Numbered from the stretch's first letter, positions 26,310 through 35,206 are shown. The stretch is 42,238 bases of DNA from Clostridia bacterium (GCA_017504605.1 JAFVQW010000021.1:1-42238), one strand, 5' to 3'. Notes: generated by a model not told the origin, from the letters alone. Translations and numbers: made by a program.

Positions 26310-27584
26310 TTATGCGAGCAGCTTTTCAATTGCCGCCATTCTCACAGCAACCGTCAAAATCTCGGTAGCCGTGCGAAGCTCCTCGTTCGTCGGATAGGTG
26401 GGCGCGAGCCTGAGGTTCTTATCCTCGGGGTCTATGCCGTAGGGGTAGGTCGCACCGACCGCGGTCAGTGTAACGCCCGCCTCACGCATAAGCGCAAAGA
26501 CGCGGCGAGCCGTGCCCGGCATAACGTCAAGAGATACGAAGTATCCGCCGCGGGGATTAGTCCACTCGGCAATCCCGAGCCCCGAGAGCACCGAGAGGCA
26601 CTCGGCGACGATGTCGAACTTCGCCTTAATTGCACTGCCGAGGCGCGACATATGCGCCATAAGATTTTCCGCCGTGCCGAAGAATTTAAGGTGACGGAGC
26701 TGATTAAGCTTATCAAAGCCTATCGTCTGCGTTCCAATGTGCTTAAGCGCCCAGCGGCGATTCTCCTCACTCATAGCCATAATAGCAACGCCGCCGCCCG
26801 GGAAGGTTACCTTCGAGGTAGAGGCGAAATAAAGCACTCTGTCGCCGTTACCGCACCTCTCGGCCTCGGCAAATATATCGAGAAGCCTGTCGCCCTCACC
26901 CTCAAGGCTGTGAACGGCGTAGGCGTTATCCCACATAATTCTGAAGTCCGGCGCGGCGCACCTCATACTCGCAAGGCGGCGCACAACCTCGTCGGAGTAG
27001 GTGTTGCCCGTGGGGTTGGAATACTTCGGCACGCACCAGATACCCTTCACACTCGGGTCGCGTACGAGCTCCTCAACGGCATCCATATCGGGGCCGTCGG
27101 GCGTCATATTGACCGACACGAGCTCGAAGCCGAGGCTCTCGGTAACGCGGAAGTGTCTGTCGTAGCCGGGAACGACGCAAATCCATTTAAGTCCGCTCTC
27201 CCGACACCAGGGGCGCACAGAGCCCGGCACGCCGAATAGCATAGCGCGGGCGAGAGTATCGTACATTAGCTGAAGTGAGGAGTTACCGCCGACGATAATC
27301 TTCTCCTCGGGAATTCCGTAAACCTCACCGAAGAAGCGCTTCGCCTCGGGCAGGCCGTCTACTACGCCATAGTTACGGCAGTCAAGGCCCGCGGCACTGT
27401 ATGCGCCCTTACCGCTGACGTCAACCGATAGAAGCCCCTCGCTTATATCAAGCTGCGAGGAGTTCGGCTTACCGCGCGAGAGGTCGAGCGAAAGACCGAG
27501 CGATTTATATTTTTCAAATTCCGAAAGGAGCGACCCGTAAATCAGGCGAAGCTCCTCAGTGCTTTTTTCTGCATAACGTTCCAT
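26310..27584 (-). CDS. Type Ic aspartate aminotransferase-like PLP enzyme
   Basis: A 424-residue fold type I aminotransferase. DLSRGKPNSSQLDIS and CRNYGVVDGLPEAKRFFGEV mark the substrate side, VGGNSSLQLMYD and CVVPGYDRHF follow, and WDNAYAVH gives the conserved Asp/Tyr. TSKVTFPGGGVAIM holds the PLP-binding lysine, and NPRGGYFVSLD includes the carboxylate-binding Arg. The pattern fits the subgroup Ic family (PF12897, e.g. AspT of corynebacteria), which makes aspartate and oxaloacetate interconvert. Substrate assignment is by family only. It is monocistronic. Confidence 0.85.
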   Translation of the reverse strand: MERYAEKSTEELRLIYGSLLSEFEKYKSLGLSLDLSRGKPNSSQLDISEGLLSVDVSGKGAYSAAGLDCRNYGVVDGLPEAKRFFGEVYGIPEEKIIVGGNSSLQLMYDTLARAMLFGVPGSVRPWCRESGLKWICVVPGYDRHFRVTESLGFELVSVNMTPDGPDMDAVEELVRDPSVKGIWCVPKYSNPTGNTYSDEVVRRLASMRCAAPDFRIMWDNAYAVHSLEGEGDRLLDIFAEAERCGNGDRVLYFASTSKVTFPGGGVAIMAMSEENRRWALKHIGTQTIGFDKLNQLRHLKFFGTAENLMAHMSRLGSAIKAKFDIVAECLSVLSGLGIAEWTNPRGGYFVSLDVMPGTARRVFALMREAGVTLTAVGATYPYGIDPEDKNLRLAPTYPTNEELRTATEILTVAVRMAAIEKLLA

Positions 27585-27676
27585 TTTGTTTTTTTGCCTT
27601 TCAAGCTGTCATTTTCTTTAGTATTTTGCAAGTCGAAATACAGCGTTCTTGCATTTTTAGTCGCAAATTCCTTTCT

Positions 27677-27705
27677 ATTATAGTATATTATGAATTATTT
27701 TTCAA
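27677..27705 (-). promoter_or_regulatory. Promoter of the aminotransferase gene
   Basis: Minus strand: TTGAAA (27700-27705), 17 bp, TATAAT (27677-27682). The leader is about 85 nt and contains a weak TGCAAG/CTTGCA hairpin. Confidence 0.75.
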
Positions 27706-27786
27706 GTGATTTTGCAAATTTTCTTCAAAAATATTTCATTTTTGTCAAAAATGCCGACTATGGGGGCACGGACGTCGACTTTAAAC

Positions 27787-27815
27787 TTGACAAAGGCACA
27801 AAAATATTATATAAT
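27787..27815 (+). promoter_or_regulatory. Consensus promoter of the biotin-ligase-like gene
   Basis: TTGACA (27787-27792), 17 bp, TATAAT (27810-27815). Confidence 0.85.
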
Positions 27816-27873
27816 CAACCTGTAAAATAACCTTTATATCTCGACCGAAGGTATTTGAAAGGGGGTGCACCCG

Positions 27874-28686
27874 GTGGACAAGAAAATAGTTTCAATAAGA
27901 GAGTCGGACGGTAACATCGTCAAGCTCGAGTTATACGACGAGCTCCCCTCCACCGTGGCGCTCGCGAGAGAGTACGCACGCGCGGGGTATCCCGACAGAT
28001 ACGCGGTTTTCGCCTCGAGACAGAATAAGTCCCCCCTCACGGGTGCTAAGGCGGGCGAGGAGGGCACCGAGGACGGAATGTTTCTCTCCTTAATTCTCCG
28101 CCCCTCATTCTTCCCCTCCCAGGCGGCGACGCTCGGCGCTATGACCGCGGTGTCACTGATATCCGCGCTCGAGGAGCACACAGAGGCGAGGCTCGGGCTC
28201 GGCTGGGTCAGCGACCTCTACTGCGAGGGTGAGAAGATAGGCTCTGCCGTGACCGAGGGTAAGCTTGACAGCTTCACCACCTACGAGTATATCATCATCA
28301 CCTTTGCCGTCAGGCTTAACGGCGAGGATTTCCCGCCTCGGCTTACCGATATGATTAAGAAGGTATTTGAGAGCGAGAACACCTCAATCTCGATGATTAT
28401 AGCGAGGAACGTTCTGTCAAAGTTCTTCCGCTATTACCCGACGATAAAGAGCTCGGCGAAGTTTATGGATATATATAAGAACAAATTTATTCTTCGCGGT
28501 AAGAGGATAAAATATGAGTCGGGACAGAGGCGCGAGAGCTGCAAGGTGCTCGGCGTAGATGCCGCGAGCGGCGCTCTCATAGTCGAGGTTGCGGGCGGCG
28601 GTGTTCGTCATATAACCTCGCCGACCACGGTTACCATACCGAAGAAAATAAAACTGAAAAGGCAGCGAAGAGGCGCAGAGAATTAA
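27874..28686 (+). CDS. Degenerate biotin/lipoate protein ligase-like protein
   Basis: A 270-residue protein with the BirA/LplA catalytic fold pattern: LYDELPSTVALAREYARAG at the start, LSLILRPSFFPSQAATLGA, LGWVSDLYCEGEKIGSAVTE, and an SH3-like tail (VLGVDAASGALIVEV). It lacks the BirA nucleotide loop GRGRxGRxW (the region reads SPLTGAKAGEEG), and KWPND is replaced by GWVSD. Ligase activity is therefore doubtful; it could be a binding protein or a changed-specificity enzyme. No HTH domain is present. I chose GTG 27874 since AAGGGGGTG (27859-27867) sits 6 bases before it; GTG 27865 lies inside that site. Confidence 0.65.
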   Translation: MDKKIVSIRESDGNIVKLELYDELPSTVALAREYARAGYPDRYAVFASRQNKSPLTGAKAGEEGTEDGMFLSLILRPSFFPSQAATLGAMTAVSLISALEEHTEARLGLGWVSDLYCEGEKIGSAVTEGKLDSFTTYEYIIITFAVRLNGEDFPPRLTDMIKKVFESENTSISMIIARNVLSKFFRYYPTIKSSAKFMDIYKNKFILRGKRIKYESGQRRESCKVLGVDAASGALIVEVAGGGVRHITSPTTVTIPKKIKLKRQRRGAEN

Positions 28687-28696
28687 TTTTCTCTGC
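28675..28696 (+). terminator. Terminator at the end of the biotin-ligase-like gene
   Basis: GCAGAGAA (28675-28682) pairs with TTCTCTGC (28689-28696), followed by CCTTTTCTTTTT; the stop codon lies in the hairpin. Confidence 0.85.
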
Positions 28697-28762
28697 CCTT
28701 TTCTTTTTGTAATATTGAGCCCCTCGGGAGATTATATATTAACTAAAAAAGGGGGTGGCCGT

Positions 28763-29374
28763 ATGAGAGCTAAACGTCGCGCGTGGATATTACGCCTTTT
28801 GAGTCGGCTTCTGCCCTTTCTCTTTTGGGGGCTCGTAATATTCGGCTTCGAGTCTCCGAGCCTCGCCGTGCTCACAATCATCGCGGCCGTAATTCACGAG
28901 CTCGGTCACATTCTCGTTGCGATGCGCCTCGGGCTCGTCGCCCGCCTGCCTCACGGAGTTCTCTTCGGCATGAAAATCCGCCTCGGCGGCTGTCCGTCCT
29001 ACCGTGCCCGTATTCTCGTGCTCCTCGGCGGTCCTCTTGCAAATCTCCTCGCGGCGCTCGTCGCGCCTCTTATCCCGCTGCCGAGGGATTATATCACGCT
29101 TTTCTCGGCGCTGAATATTGCCACCGCTCTATCTAACCTTCTCCCCGCAGAGGGCTACGACGGCTACGGAGTGCTTTTTGCGCTATCCGAGGCGAAGGGT
29201 ATCGAATGGGGGCTTCGTGCGCTTCCCCGCCTCTCCTTTGCGGTCTCCGTGCTTTTTACGTTTTTTTCTCTCTACCTCATCGGGCGGCTCGGGTGGGGAT
29301 ATTGGATTTTCGGTATTTTCTTCTCCTCGATGATTTCAAAGCTGTCCTCCTCTATTAAATCAAGCGTTTTTTGA
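28763..29374 (+). CDS. M50-family (site-2/SpoIVFB-like) membrane metalloprotease
   Basis: A 203-residue integral membrane protease. AAVIHELGHILVAM carries the zinc-binding HExxH motif, and LLPAEGYDGYGVLF supplies the distal Asp of the NxxPxxxxDG motif (an extra residue or two separates P and DG). Four to six hydrophobic segments surround it. Such enzymes cut substrates inside the membrane, for example pro-sigma factors during sporulation; the substrate here is unknown. I chose ATG 28763, since AAAAGGGGGTGG lies just before it, over an ATG at 28715 inside the intergenic region. Confidence 0.85.
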   Translation: MRAKRRAWILRLLSRLLPFLFWGLVIFGFESPSLAVLTIIAAVIHELGHILVAMRLGLVARLPHGVLFGMKIRLGGCPSYRARILVLLGGPLANLLAALVAPLIPLPRDYITLFSALNIATALSNLLPAEGYDGYGVLFALSEAKGIEWGLRALPRLSFAVSVLFTFFSLYLIGRLGWGYWIFGIFFSSMISKLSSSIKSSVF

Positions 29375-29405
29375 GATTTTCGGAGATTTCACGAGATTTT
29401 CGGAG
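29373..29405. repeat. Short direct repeat after the protease gene
   Basis: GAGATTTTCGGAG occurs at 29373-29385 and 29393-29405. The rest of the AT-rich gap to 29518 shows no gene. Confidence 0.7.
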
Positions 29406-29518
29406 CATTTAAGAGTATTTTTACGTTTTTGGCGCGTTTTTTCACGGTTAATTTAGGTTAATTCTGGTTAACTCTCTATAATTCTGAATATTTTTTATGA
29501 AAATTTTATTAAAAACTA

Positions 29519-29547
29519 TTGCAAATTGCTATTCTTTTTGTTATAAT
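29519..29547 (+). promoter_or_regulatory. Promoter of potABCD
   Basis: TTGCAA (29519-29524), 17 bp, TATAAT (29542-29547). The leader is about 67 nt. Confidence 0.8.
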
Positions 29548-29620
29548 GCGTATTGTTATATACGACACATTTTTACAAGCTATAACAAATACCATAGGCG
29601 GAAAGGATTAGGATTTTAAA

Positions 29621-30739
29621 ATGTCAAAGCTCATTGAGTTAAAGGGAATTTCAAAGTCCTACGACGGAGAAAAGGTTCTCGAAGGAATTAATCTCTATAT
29701 ACGCGATAAGGAGTTCATCACCCTGCTCGGCCCCTCGGGCTGCGGAAAGACGACAACGCTTCGTATTATCGGCGGCTTTGAAACGGCTGACGAGGGTCAG
29801 CTCTATTTTGACGGTGCCGAGATAAGCGACGTCCCCGCATATAAGAGGCCGATAAATACGGTGTTCCAGAAATACGCGCTCTTCCCACACCTCAACGTTT
29901 ATGAGAATATCGCCTTCCCTCTCCGCCTCAAGAAGACCCCCGAGGCAGAGATACGTGAGCGGGTTACCGAGATGCTTAAGATGGTTGCCCTCTCGGGCTT
30001 TGAAAATAAGAGCGTAAGCACCCTCTCGGGCGGTCAGCAGCAGCGTGTCGCTATCGCGCGCGCTCTCATATCCCACCCGCGCGTGCTTCTGCTCGACGAG
30101 CCGCTCGGCGCTCTCGACCTCAAGCTGCGTAAGGATATGCAGAACGAGCTTAAGAGCATACAGAAGGCTATCGGCATTACCTTCATCTACGTCACCCACG
30201 ACCAGGAGGAGGCGCTCTCGATGTCGGACACGATAGTCGTTATGGCCGACGGCGAGATTCAGCAGATAGGAACCCCGACGGATATATATAACGAGCCTAA
30301 GAACGCCTTTGTCGCCGACTTCATCGGCGAGAGTAACATTATCGACGGCGTGATGCTCGAGGACCGTAAGGTGCGCCTCGAGGGCCATACCTTCGACTGC
30401 CTCGACGAGGGCTTCGGCCGCGGCGAGCCCGTAGACGTCGTTATACGTCCCGAGGACGTCGACGTCGTTAAACCCGAGGCGGGAATGCTCACGGGTCAGG
30501 TTACCGCCGTCACCTTCAAGGGCGTGCATTACGAGATTATAGTAGATATCGGCGGCTTCAAGTGGATGATACAGTCCACCGATTACGTCGCTCCCGAGGC
30601 TACTATCGGTCTTTACATCGAGCCCGATGCTATCCACGTTATGAAAAAATCCAAATACTCAGGTAAGTTCGGCGACTACTCCTCCTTCTCGGACGAGCTC
30701 GACCAGCTCTCGGATGCCGACGCCGCTGAGGAATTTTAA
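29621..30739 (+). CDS. potA: Spermidine/putrescine ABC transporter ATP-binding protein PotA
   Basis: A 372-residue ABC ATPase powering polyamine import. Walker A is [12 protein letters not shown], the Q loop lies in [18 protein letters not shown], the signature is [15 protein letters not shown], Walker B is [12 protein letters not shown] and the switch His is in [16 protein letters not shown]-type domain follows (about 285-350, [11 protein letters not shown]), then an acidic tail. The length agrees with PotA. It is first in a four-gene potABCD operon, and gene order plus PotD support polyamine rather than other oligopeptide or ion transport. Confidence 0.95.
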   Translation: MSKLIELKGISKSYDGEKVLEGINLYIRDKEFITLLGPSGCGKTTTLRIIGGFETADEGQLYFDGAEISDVPAYKRPINTVFQKYALFPHLNVYENIAFPLRLKKTPEAEIRERVTEMLKMVALSGFENKSVSTLSGGQQQRVAIARALISHPRVLLLDEPLGALDLKLRKDMQNELKSIQKAIGITFIYVTHDQEEALSMSDTIVVMADGEIQQIGTPTDIYNEPKNAFVADFIGESNIIDGVMLEDRKVRLEGHTFDCLDEGFGRGEPVDVVIRPEDVDVVKPEAGMLTGQVTAVTFKGVHYEIIVDIGGFKWMIQSTDYVAPEATIGLYIEPDAIHVMKKSKYSGKFGDYSSFSDELDQLSDADAAEEF

Positions 30740-30757
30740 TTTTTTTGAAAAAGGAGT

Positions 30758-30771
30758 GGGAGTGTTCTCCC
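30758..30771 (+). promoter_or_regulatory. Small hairpin between potA and potB
   Basis: GGGAG-TGTT-CTCCC lies between an AAGGAG site (30751-30756) and ATG 30785. Folding would shorten the otherwise long (about 28 nt) spacing, so it may tune potB translation. The stem is short. Confidence 0.4.
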
Positions 30772-30784
30772 CTAACAGATAAAA

Positions 30785-31594
30785 ATGAAGAAAAAGTCAC
30801 TTATGAGGTCGATTGCGGCGGCGCCCCATATCTTCTGGGCAGTGCTCTTTATCGTCCTCCCGCTCATAATTGTCGGCGTGTATGCGTTCACCGATGCCGA
30901 GGGTAACTTTTCTTTAGCCAATATAGCCGCTCTTACCGATTACGTACCGATTTTCTGGCTCTCTCTCGAGCTCTCGGTCATAGCGACCGCGGTATGCCTC
31001 GTTATCGGCTATCCTCTGGCCTACATTATCGCAAAATCGAGTCCCAGAGCACAGAAGATTTTCATAATGCTTCTTATGCTCCCCATGTGGACAAACCTGC
31101 TTATCAGAACCTACTCCATTATGGCAATACTTGACGACGGCGGATTTCTCAATACGCTTCTCAACACCTCGTTCCATATCGTAGGCACTAAGGGTGCCGT
31201 TATCTTCGGTATGGTTTACGACTTCCTGCCTTATATGGTGCTCCCGATATACACCTGTGTCTCCAAGATAGACAAGCATATGTGGGAGGCGGCGAGCGAC
31301 CTCGGCTGTAGCCCCGTGAAAACTATGCTTAAGGTTATATTCCCTCTTTCGATGTCGGGAATTATCTCCGGCGTTACGATGGTTCTCGTGCCCTCGATTT
31401 CTACCTTCTACATTTCGCAGAAGCTCGGCGGCGGCACCTTTGAGCTCATCGGTGATACGATAGAGAGGCAGTTCGTTACGGGTGCTCTCAACGTAGGTGC
31501 GGCAATTTCTCTCGTTATGATGGTTCTTATACTGATATCCATTACGGTTATGAACCGCTTCTCCGAGGGAGACGAGGGGGGTATTATCGTATGA
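30785..31594 (+). CDS. potB: Polyamine ABC transporter permease PotB
   Basis: A 269-residue permease with about six membrane segments; the first is IFWAVLFIVLPLIIVGVYAF. The EAA loop that contacts PotA is WEAASDLGCSPVKTMLKVIFPLS (EAA...G pattern; given in outline). IIAKSSPRAQKIFIMLLMLP and MWTNLLIRTYS are typical of PotB. No strong ribosome site abuts ATG 30785. The end overlaps potC by ATGA, so the two permeases are translated in step. Confidence 0.95.
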   Translation: MKKKSLMRSIAAAPHIFWAVLFIVLPLIIVGVYAFTDAEGNFSLANIAALTDYVPIFWLSLELSVIATAVCLVIGYPLAYIIAKSSPRAQKIFIMLLMLPMWTNLLIRTYSIMAILDDGGFLNTLLNTSFHIVGTKGAVIFGMVYDFLPYMVLPIYTCVSKIDKHMWEAASDLGCSPVKTMLKVIFPLSMSGIISGVTMVLVPSISTFYISQKLGGGTFELIGDTIERQFVTGALNVGAAISLVMMVLILISITVMNRFSEGDEGGIIV

Positions 31595-32415
31595 AATACG
31601 CCTCGAGAATTTATCTCTGCCTCATTTTTTCAGTGCTTTATATACCGATTTTCACGCTTATTCTTTTCTCCTTCAACGTGGAGAACAGCACGGCGGAGTT
31701 TGCAGGCTTCAGCCTCAGGTGGTATATCGAGCTCTTTAACTCCCCCGAGACCTTTACGGCGCTTCGCAACACCCTGCTCCTCGCGGTTCTCTCCGCACTG
31801 CTCTCCACGGTCATAGGCACCGCGGCGGCAGAGGGTATTTACAAAATGAGAAGCCGCTTTATAAAGGGCGCTATCACCTCGGTAACGAATATTCCCATGA
31901 TGAACCCCGATATAGTTACGGGTATGTCGATGATGCTCTTCTTCGCGGCGGTTATGGGTATTTTCAAAATCTCGGATTACAACGAAATCGGCTTTGCCGC
32001 TATGCTTATAGCGCACACGACCTTCTGTCTGCCTTACGTTATCCTCTCGGTTCTCCCGAGAATTAACGAGCTCGGAGACTCGCTCTCCGAGGCGGCGCTC
32101 GACCTCGGCTGTACTCCCGTATCGGCCTTCTTCCGCGTGAAGCTGCCTAACATTATGCCCGGCGTTATCTCGGGTATGGTAATGGCCTTCACCCTCTCTC
32201 TTGACGACTTCGTCATCTCCTACTTCGTAGGACCGACGAACTTCCAGACCCTTCCCCTTCTGATTTATTCTATGACGAAGAAGAAGGTTACGCCCGATAT
32301 GTACGCTCTTTCCACGATAATTATTGTATCGGTGTTTATCCTTCTCATCATCTCCAATATAAGAAGCGGTAAGCGTGCCGACGAGAACAAAAGGAAAAGA
32401 GGTGCGGTAAAATGA
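31591..32415 (+). CDS. potC: Polyamine ABC transporter permease PotC
   Basis: A 274-residue permease, partner of PotB. The first segment reads LCLIFSVLYIPIFTLILFSF, the coupling loop EAALDLGCTPVSAFFRVKLP, and AFTLSLDDFVISYFVGP is a strong PotC signature. It has about six membrane segments and a basic tail (RSGKRADENKRKR). Its end overlaps potD by ATGA. Confidence 0.95.
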   Translation: MKYASRIYLCLIFSVLYIPIFTLILFSFNVENSTAEFAGFSLRWYIELFNSPETFTALRNTLLLAVLSALLSTVIGTAAAEGIYKMRSRFIKGAITSVTNIPMMNPDIVTGMSMMLFFAAVMGIFKISDYNEIGFAAMLIAHTTFCLPYVILSVLPRINELGDSLSEAALDLGCTPVSAFFRVKLPNIMPGVISGMVMAFTLSLDDFVISYFVGPTNFQTLPLLIYSMTKKKVTPDMYALSTIIIVSVFILLIISNIRSGKRADENKRKRGAVK

Positions 32416-33734
32416 AAAAAATAATTGCGCTTCTTTTCACTCTCCTTCCGATTTTTCTTCTTCTCTCCTGCTCGGGCGGCAGTCCCGAGGCGCCCGATGC
32501 ACAGGCACCGAGGCGTGAGCGCGGTGACGTGGTTACTCTCAACGTTTACAACTGGGGAGAATATATCTCCGACGGCTTCGAGGGCTCGCTCGATACCAAC
32601 GCCGCCTTCGAGGAATACTTCAACACGCATCTGTCCGAGAAATACGGCGGTATTACCGTCGAGGTAAACTACACCACCTTCGCCAACAACGAGGAGATGT
32701 ACTCGAAGCTCAAGAACAGTGCCGTCGTCTACGACATAGTCGTTCCCTCGGACTATATGATTGAGAAAATGATTGCCGAGGATATGCTCCTCGCCTTCGA
32801 CGTCGCGGCGGATATACCGAACTACGTATATATCGACGAGGCCTTCAGAAGCTCGCCTTACTACGACCCAACGGCGCAGTATACCGTCCCCTACACCTAC
32901 GGTATGATGGGAATTATCTATAATACCGCGATGGTTGACGAGGCGGATATCGGCAGCTGGGACCTCATGTGGAACGATAAGTACGCGGGCAAGATACTTC
33001 AGTTCAACAATCCGCGCGATGCCTTCGCGACGGCTATGTATCTTCTCGGTCTTGACGTAAATTCCAACGACAGAGACGACTGGGCCGCGGCGTATGATAA
33101 GCTCTTACTTCAGAAGCCCCTCGTTCAGGGCTACGTAAACGACGAGGTGTTTAACAAGATGACCTCGGAGTCCGCGGCGATTGCTCCCTACTACGTCGGC
33201 GACTTTATCACCATGGCGGACCAAGAGGAGAACCTCGCCTTCTACTATCCAAAAGAGGGCGTTAACTACTTCGTTGACGCTATGTGTATTCCGAAGAGCT
33301 CGAAGAACCCCGATATTGCAAAGGAGTATATGAACTTTATGCTCTCGGAGGAGGCGGCTATCGCAAACGCCGAGTATATCGGCTACGCCTCTCCCAATAC
33401 TCTCGTGTACGAGAACGAGGAGTACCGTGAGTATATGGGCGAATTTGCCATTGACCTTCTCTACGGATACTCGCCCGACGAGGTAAACGCGAGCTACAAT
33501 GCAATTTACGGCAAGGATGCGTCCTGCTATCACAACTTCACGCCCGACATTCAGTCGCGTGTCAACACTCTTTGGGAGAACCTGAAGATTGCCGACTCGA
33601 CGGAGCTGTGGGTGCACGTCACCGCGGGCCTTATCGTTGCCGCGGTGCTCGCCCTCGCGATAGGAACGACCTATATCAAAAAGAAACGCTCCAAGTTCTA
33701 TAGAGAGCGTGATAAGAAGGCAAAAAAGAGTTGA
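32412..33734 (+). CDS. potD: Polyamine-binding lipoprotein PotD with C-terminal membrane anchor
   Basis: A 440-residue substrate-binding protein. Residues 1-20 are a lipoprotein signal with lipobox LLSC. The mature part is a PotD-type two-lobe binding fold: LNVYNWGEYISDG, YDIVVPSDYMIEKM, YTVPYTYGMMGIIYNTAMVD, WDLMWNDKYAGKI, PYYVGDFITMADQEENLAFY and NFMLSEEAAIANAEYIGYA. After about residue 395 comes an extra hydrophobic segment (VTAGLIVAAVLALAIGTTYI) and a lysine-rich tail ending KKAKKS. E. coli PotD is about 348 residues and lacks this tail, so the protein seems anchored at both ends. Confidence 0.93.
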   Translation: MKKIIALLFTLLPIFLLLSCSGGSPEAPDAQAPRRERGDVVTLNVYNWGEYISDGFEGSLDTNAAFEEYFNTHLSEKYGGITVEVNYTTFANNEEMYSKLKNSAVVYDIVVPSDYMIEKMIAEDMLLAFDVAADIPNYVYIDEAFRSSPYYDPTAQYTVPYTYGMMGIIYNTAMVDEADIGSWDLMWNDKYAGKILQFNNPRDAFATAMYLLGLDVNSNDRDDWAAAYDKLLLQKPLVQGYVNDEVFNKMTSESAAIAPYYVGDFITMADQEENLAFYYPKEGVNYFVDAMCIPKSSKNPDIAKEYMNFMLSEEAAIANAEYIGYASPNTLVYENEEYREYMGEFAIDLLYGYSPDEVNASYNAIYGKDASCYHNFTPDIQSRVNTLWENLKIADSTELWVHVTAGLIVAAVLALAIGTTYIKKKRSKFYRERDKKAKKS

Positions 33735-33755
33735 GCAAAAGCTCAACTCTTTTTT
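33722..33755. terminator. Bidirectional terminator shared by potD and the PflX-like gene
   Basis: Perfect 15-bp arms (33722-33736 and 33741-33755) around AAAA, with A and T runs at the ends. It carries the stop codons of both convergent genes. Confidence 0.92.
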
Positions 33756-34633
33756 GTCGGGAACGGTGGTATATACTCCGCCGAGGCACTCTCGTGCTCC
33801 TGGATATATGCGTTCACGATGCCGAGCCTCTCGGCGTGGGAGACGAGCGCGCGGTATTCGGCTCTCGTTACACGGCGGTCGAGCGGCGGGGTCATATTCG
33901 GCATCGGGGTATACTGACTCATAAGGCTGAAATACACCCTGTCGCCAAAGCGGGAGTATAGGTGCGAGAGCGAGAGCCTCGCCTCGGCAAGATGCCCCGG
34001 CAGAAGCAGAATACGAATGATAACCCCGCCCGTCATAAGGCCGTCCGAGAAGGTGGGAATTGGCCTCTGCCTCACCATCTCCTCGATTGCCGCCGTCGCG
34101 GCCTCAGGATAGTCGGGCGCGTGTGCAAGCTCTGCCGCACTTTTTCTCCTGAAATATTTAAAGTCCGAAAGGTATATATCGACAAGGCCCGAAAGGGCAT
34201 GAAGCGTATCGGGTGTGTCGTAGGACGAGGTGTTGTAGACTATCGGGAGCGTATAGCCCCGAGAGCGGAAGATGCGCACCGCCTCGGCAATAGTCGGGGC
34301 GTGGTGTGTCGGTGTCACAAAATTAATATTGTGTGCTCCCTCACCCGCGAGCCTCTCCATTAATACGGCGAGCCCCGAGGCATCCTTTGGCGTGCCGACC
34401 TCGGTGCGGGAAATATCCGAGTTCTGACAGAACACACAGCCGAGCGAGCAGCCCGAGAAGAAGATTGTGCCCGAGCCGCGCTCTCCCGAAATCGAGGGCT
34501 CCTCCCAAGCGTGGAGAGCGGCGCGTGCTATGTAGGGCAGGTTCCCCGAGCGGCAAATGCCGTATTCGCCGACCGTGCGATTAGCTCCGCAGCGGCGCTC
34601 GCACAGGGTGCAGTTATCATATGAAAACGCCAT
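33743..34633 (-). CDS. PflX-like radical SAM protein (COG1313)
   Basis: A 296-residue radical SAM enzyme. N-terminal cysteines (CTLCERRCGANR, then C27) come before the SAM-cluster motif CSLGCVFC (Cys62, 66, 69). HNINFVTPTHHAPTIAEA, LPIVYNTSSYDT and VDIYLSDFKYF match the PflX group, related to pyruvate formate-lyase activase but with no proven substrate. I chose ATG 34633 because GGGAGAGGA lies just upstream; a longer frame to 35032 runs antisense through the dCMP deaminase gene. Its last codons (KKS, stop) sit in the terminator shared with potD. Confidence 0.88.
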   Translation of the reverse strand: MAFSYDNCTLCERRCGANRTVGEYGICRSGNLPYIARAALHAWEEPSISGERGSGTIFFSGCSLGCVFCQNSDISRTEVGTPKDASGLAVLMERLAGEGAHNINFVTPTHHAPTIAEAVRIFRSRGYTLPIVYNTSSYDTPDTLHALSGLVDIYLSDFKYFRRKSAAELAHAPDYPEAATAAIEEMVRQRPIPTFSDGLMTGGVIIRILLLPGHLAEARLSLSHLYSRFGDRVYFSLMSQYTPMPNMTPPLDRRVTRAEYRALVSHAERLGIVNAYIQEHESASAEYIPPFPTKKS

Positions 34634-34656
34634 TTTTCCTCTCCCTTCGAAATGTG

Positions 34657-34685
34657 TTGACAACAGTGCCTTTTTATGGTAGAAT
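34657..34685 (+). promoter_or_regulatory. Promoter of the dCMP deaminase gene
   Basis: TTGACA (34657-34662), 17 bp, TAGAAT (34680-34685), 29 bp before the start. Confidence 0.85.
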
Positions 34686-34714
34686 GTTTGTGTATTAAAT
34701 TTAAGGAGCTTGTT

Positions 34715-35206
34715 ATGTCTGAAAAAAGGACCGATTACATAAGCTGGGACGAATACTTTATGGGTGTGGCGCTTCTCGCCGCACAGCGCTCGAAGGACCC
34801 GAGCACGCAGGTCGGCGCTTGCATTGTCGACAGCAGTAATACCATTCTCTCTACGGGATATAACGGCTTCCCTCGCGGGTGCTCCGACGATGAATTCCCC
34901 TGGGGCCGCGACGAGAGCCGCGGCGAGACGAAATATCCCTTCGTGGTTCACGCCGAGCTTAACGCCGTGCTCAACGCGCGCGGACAGTCGCTCGCGGGCT
35001 CGCGCATTTACGTCGCTCTCTTCCCCTGCCACGAGTGCGCGAAGGCGATAATTCAGGCGGGAGTAACCGAGGTAATCTACCTCTCGAATAAGTACGACGG
35101 AACGCCGTCGGTCGAGCGCTCGAAGCGTATGCTTAACGCCGCGGGTATTAAGCTCACCGCGTTTAAGCCCACGAAGGCATCTCTGCTTCTTTCATTCAAA
35201 AATTAA
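34715..35206 (+). CDS. dCMP deaminase family protein
   Basis: A 163-residue zinc deaminase that converts dCMP to dUMP, feeding thymidylate synthesis. The zinc and catalytic residues are in VVHAELNAVLNA (His, Glu) and FPCHECAKAIIQAG (two Cys). SKDPSTQVGACIVD and STGYNGFPRGCSDDEFPW (nucleotide-binding loop) are typical of the family, which includes ComEB. I chose ATG 34715, with AAGGAG (34703-34708) 6 bases before it; an earlier ATG at 34676 overlaps the promoter. Confidence 0.92.
   Translation: MSEKRTDYISWDEYFMGVALLAAQRSKDPSTQVGACIVDSSNTILSTGYNGFPRGCSDDEFPWGRDESRGETKYPFVVHAELNAVLNARGQSLAGSRIYVALFPCHECAKAIIQAGVTEVIYLSNKYDGTPSVERSKRMLNAAGIKLTAFKPTKASLLLSFKN

Noticed and set aside
34634..35032. 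N-terminal extension of the PflX-like protein
   Set aside because: It runs antisense through the dCMP deaminase gene and its promoter; the ATG at 34633 has a good ribosome site.
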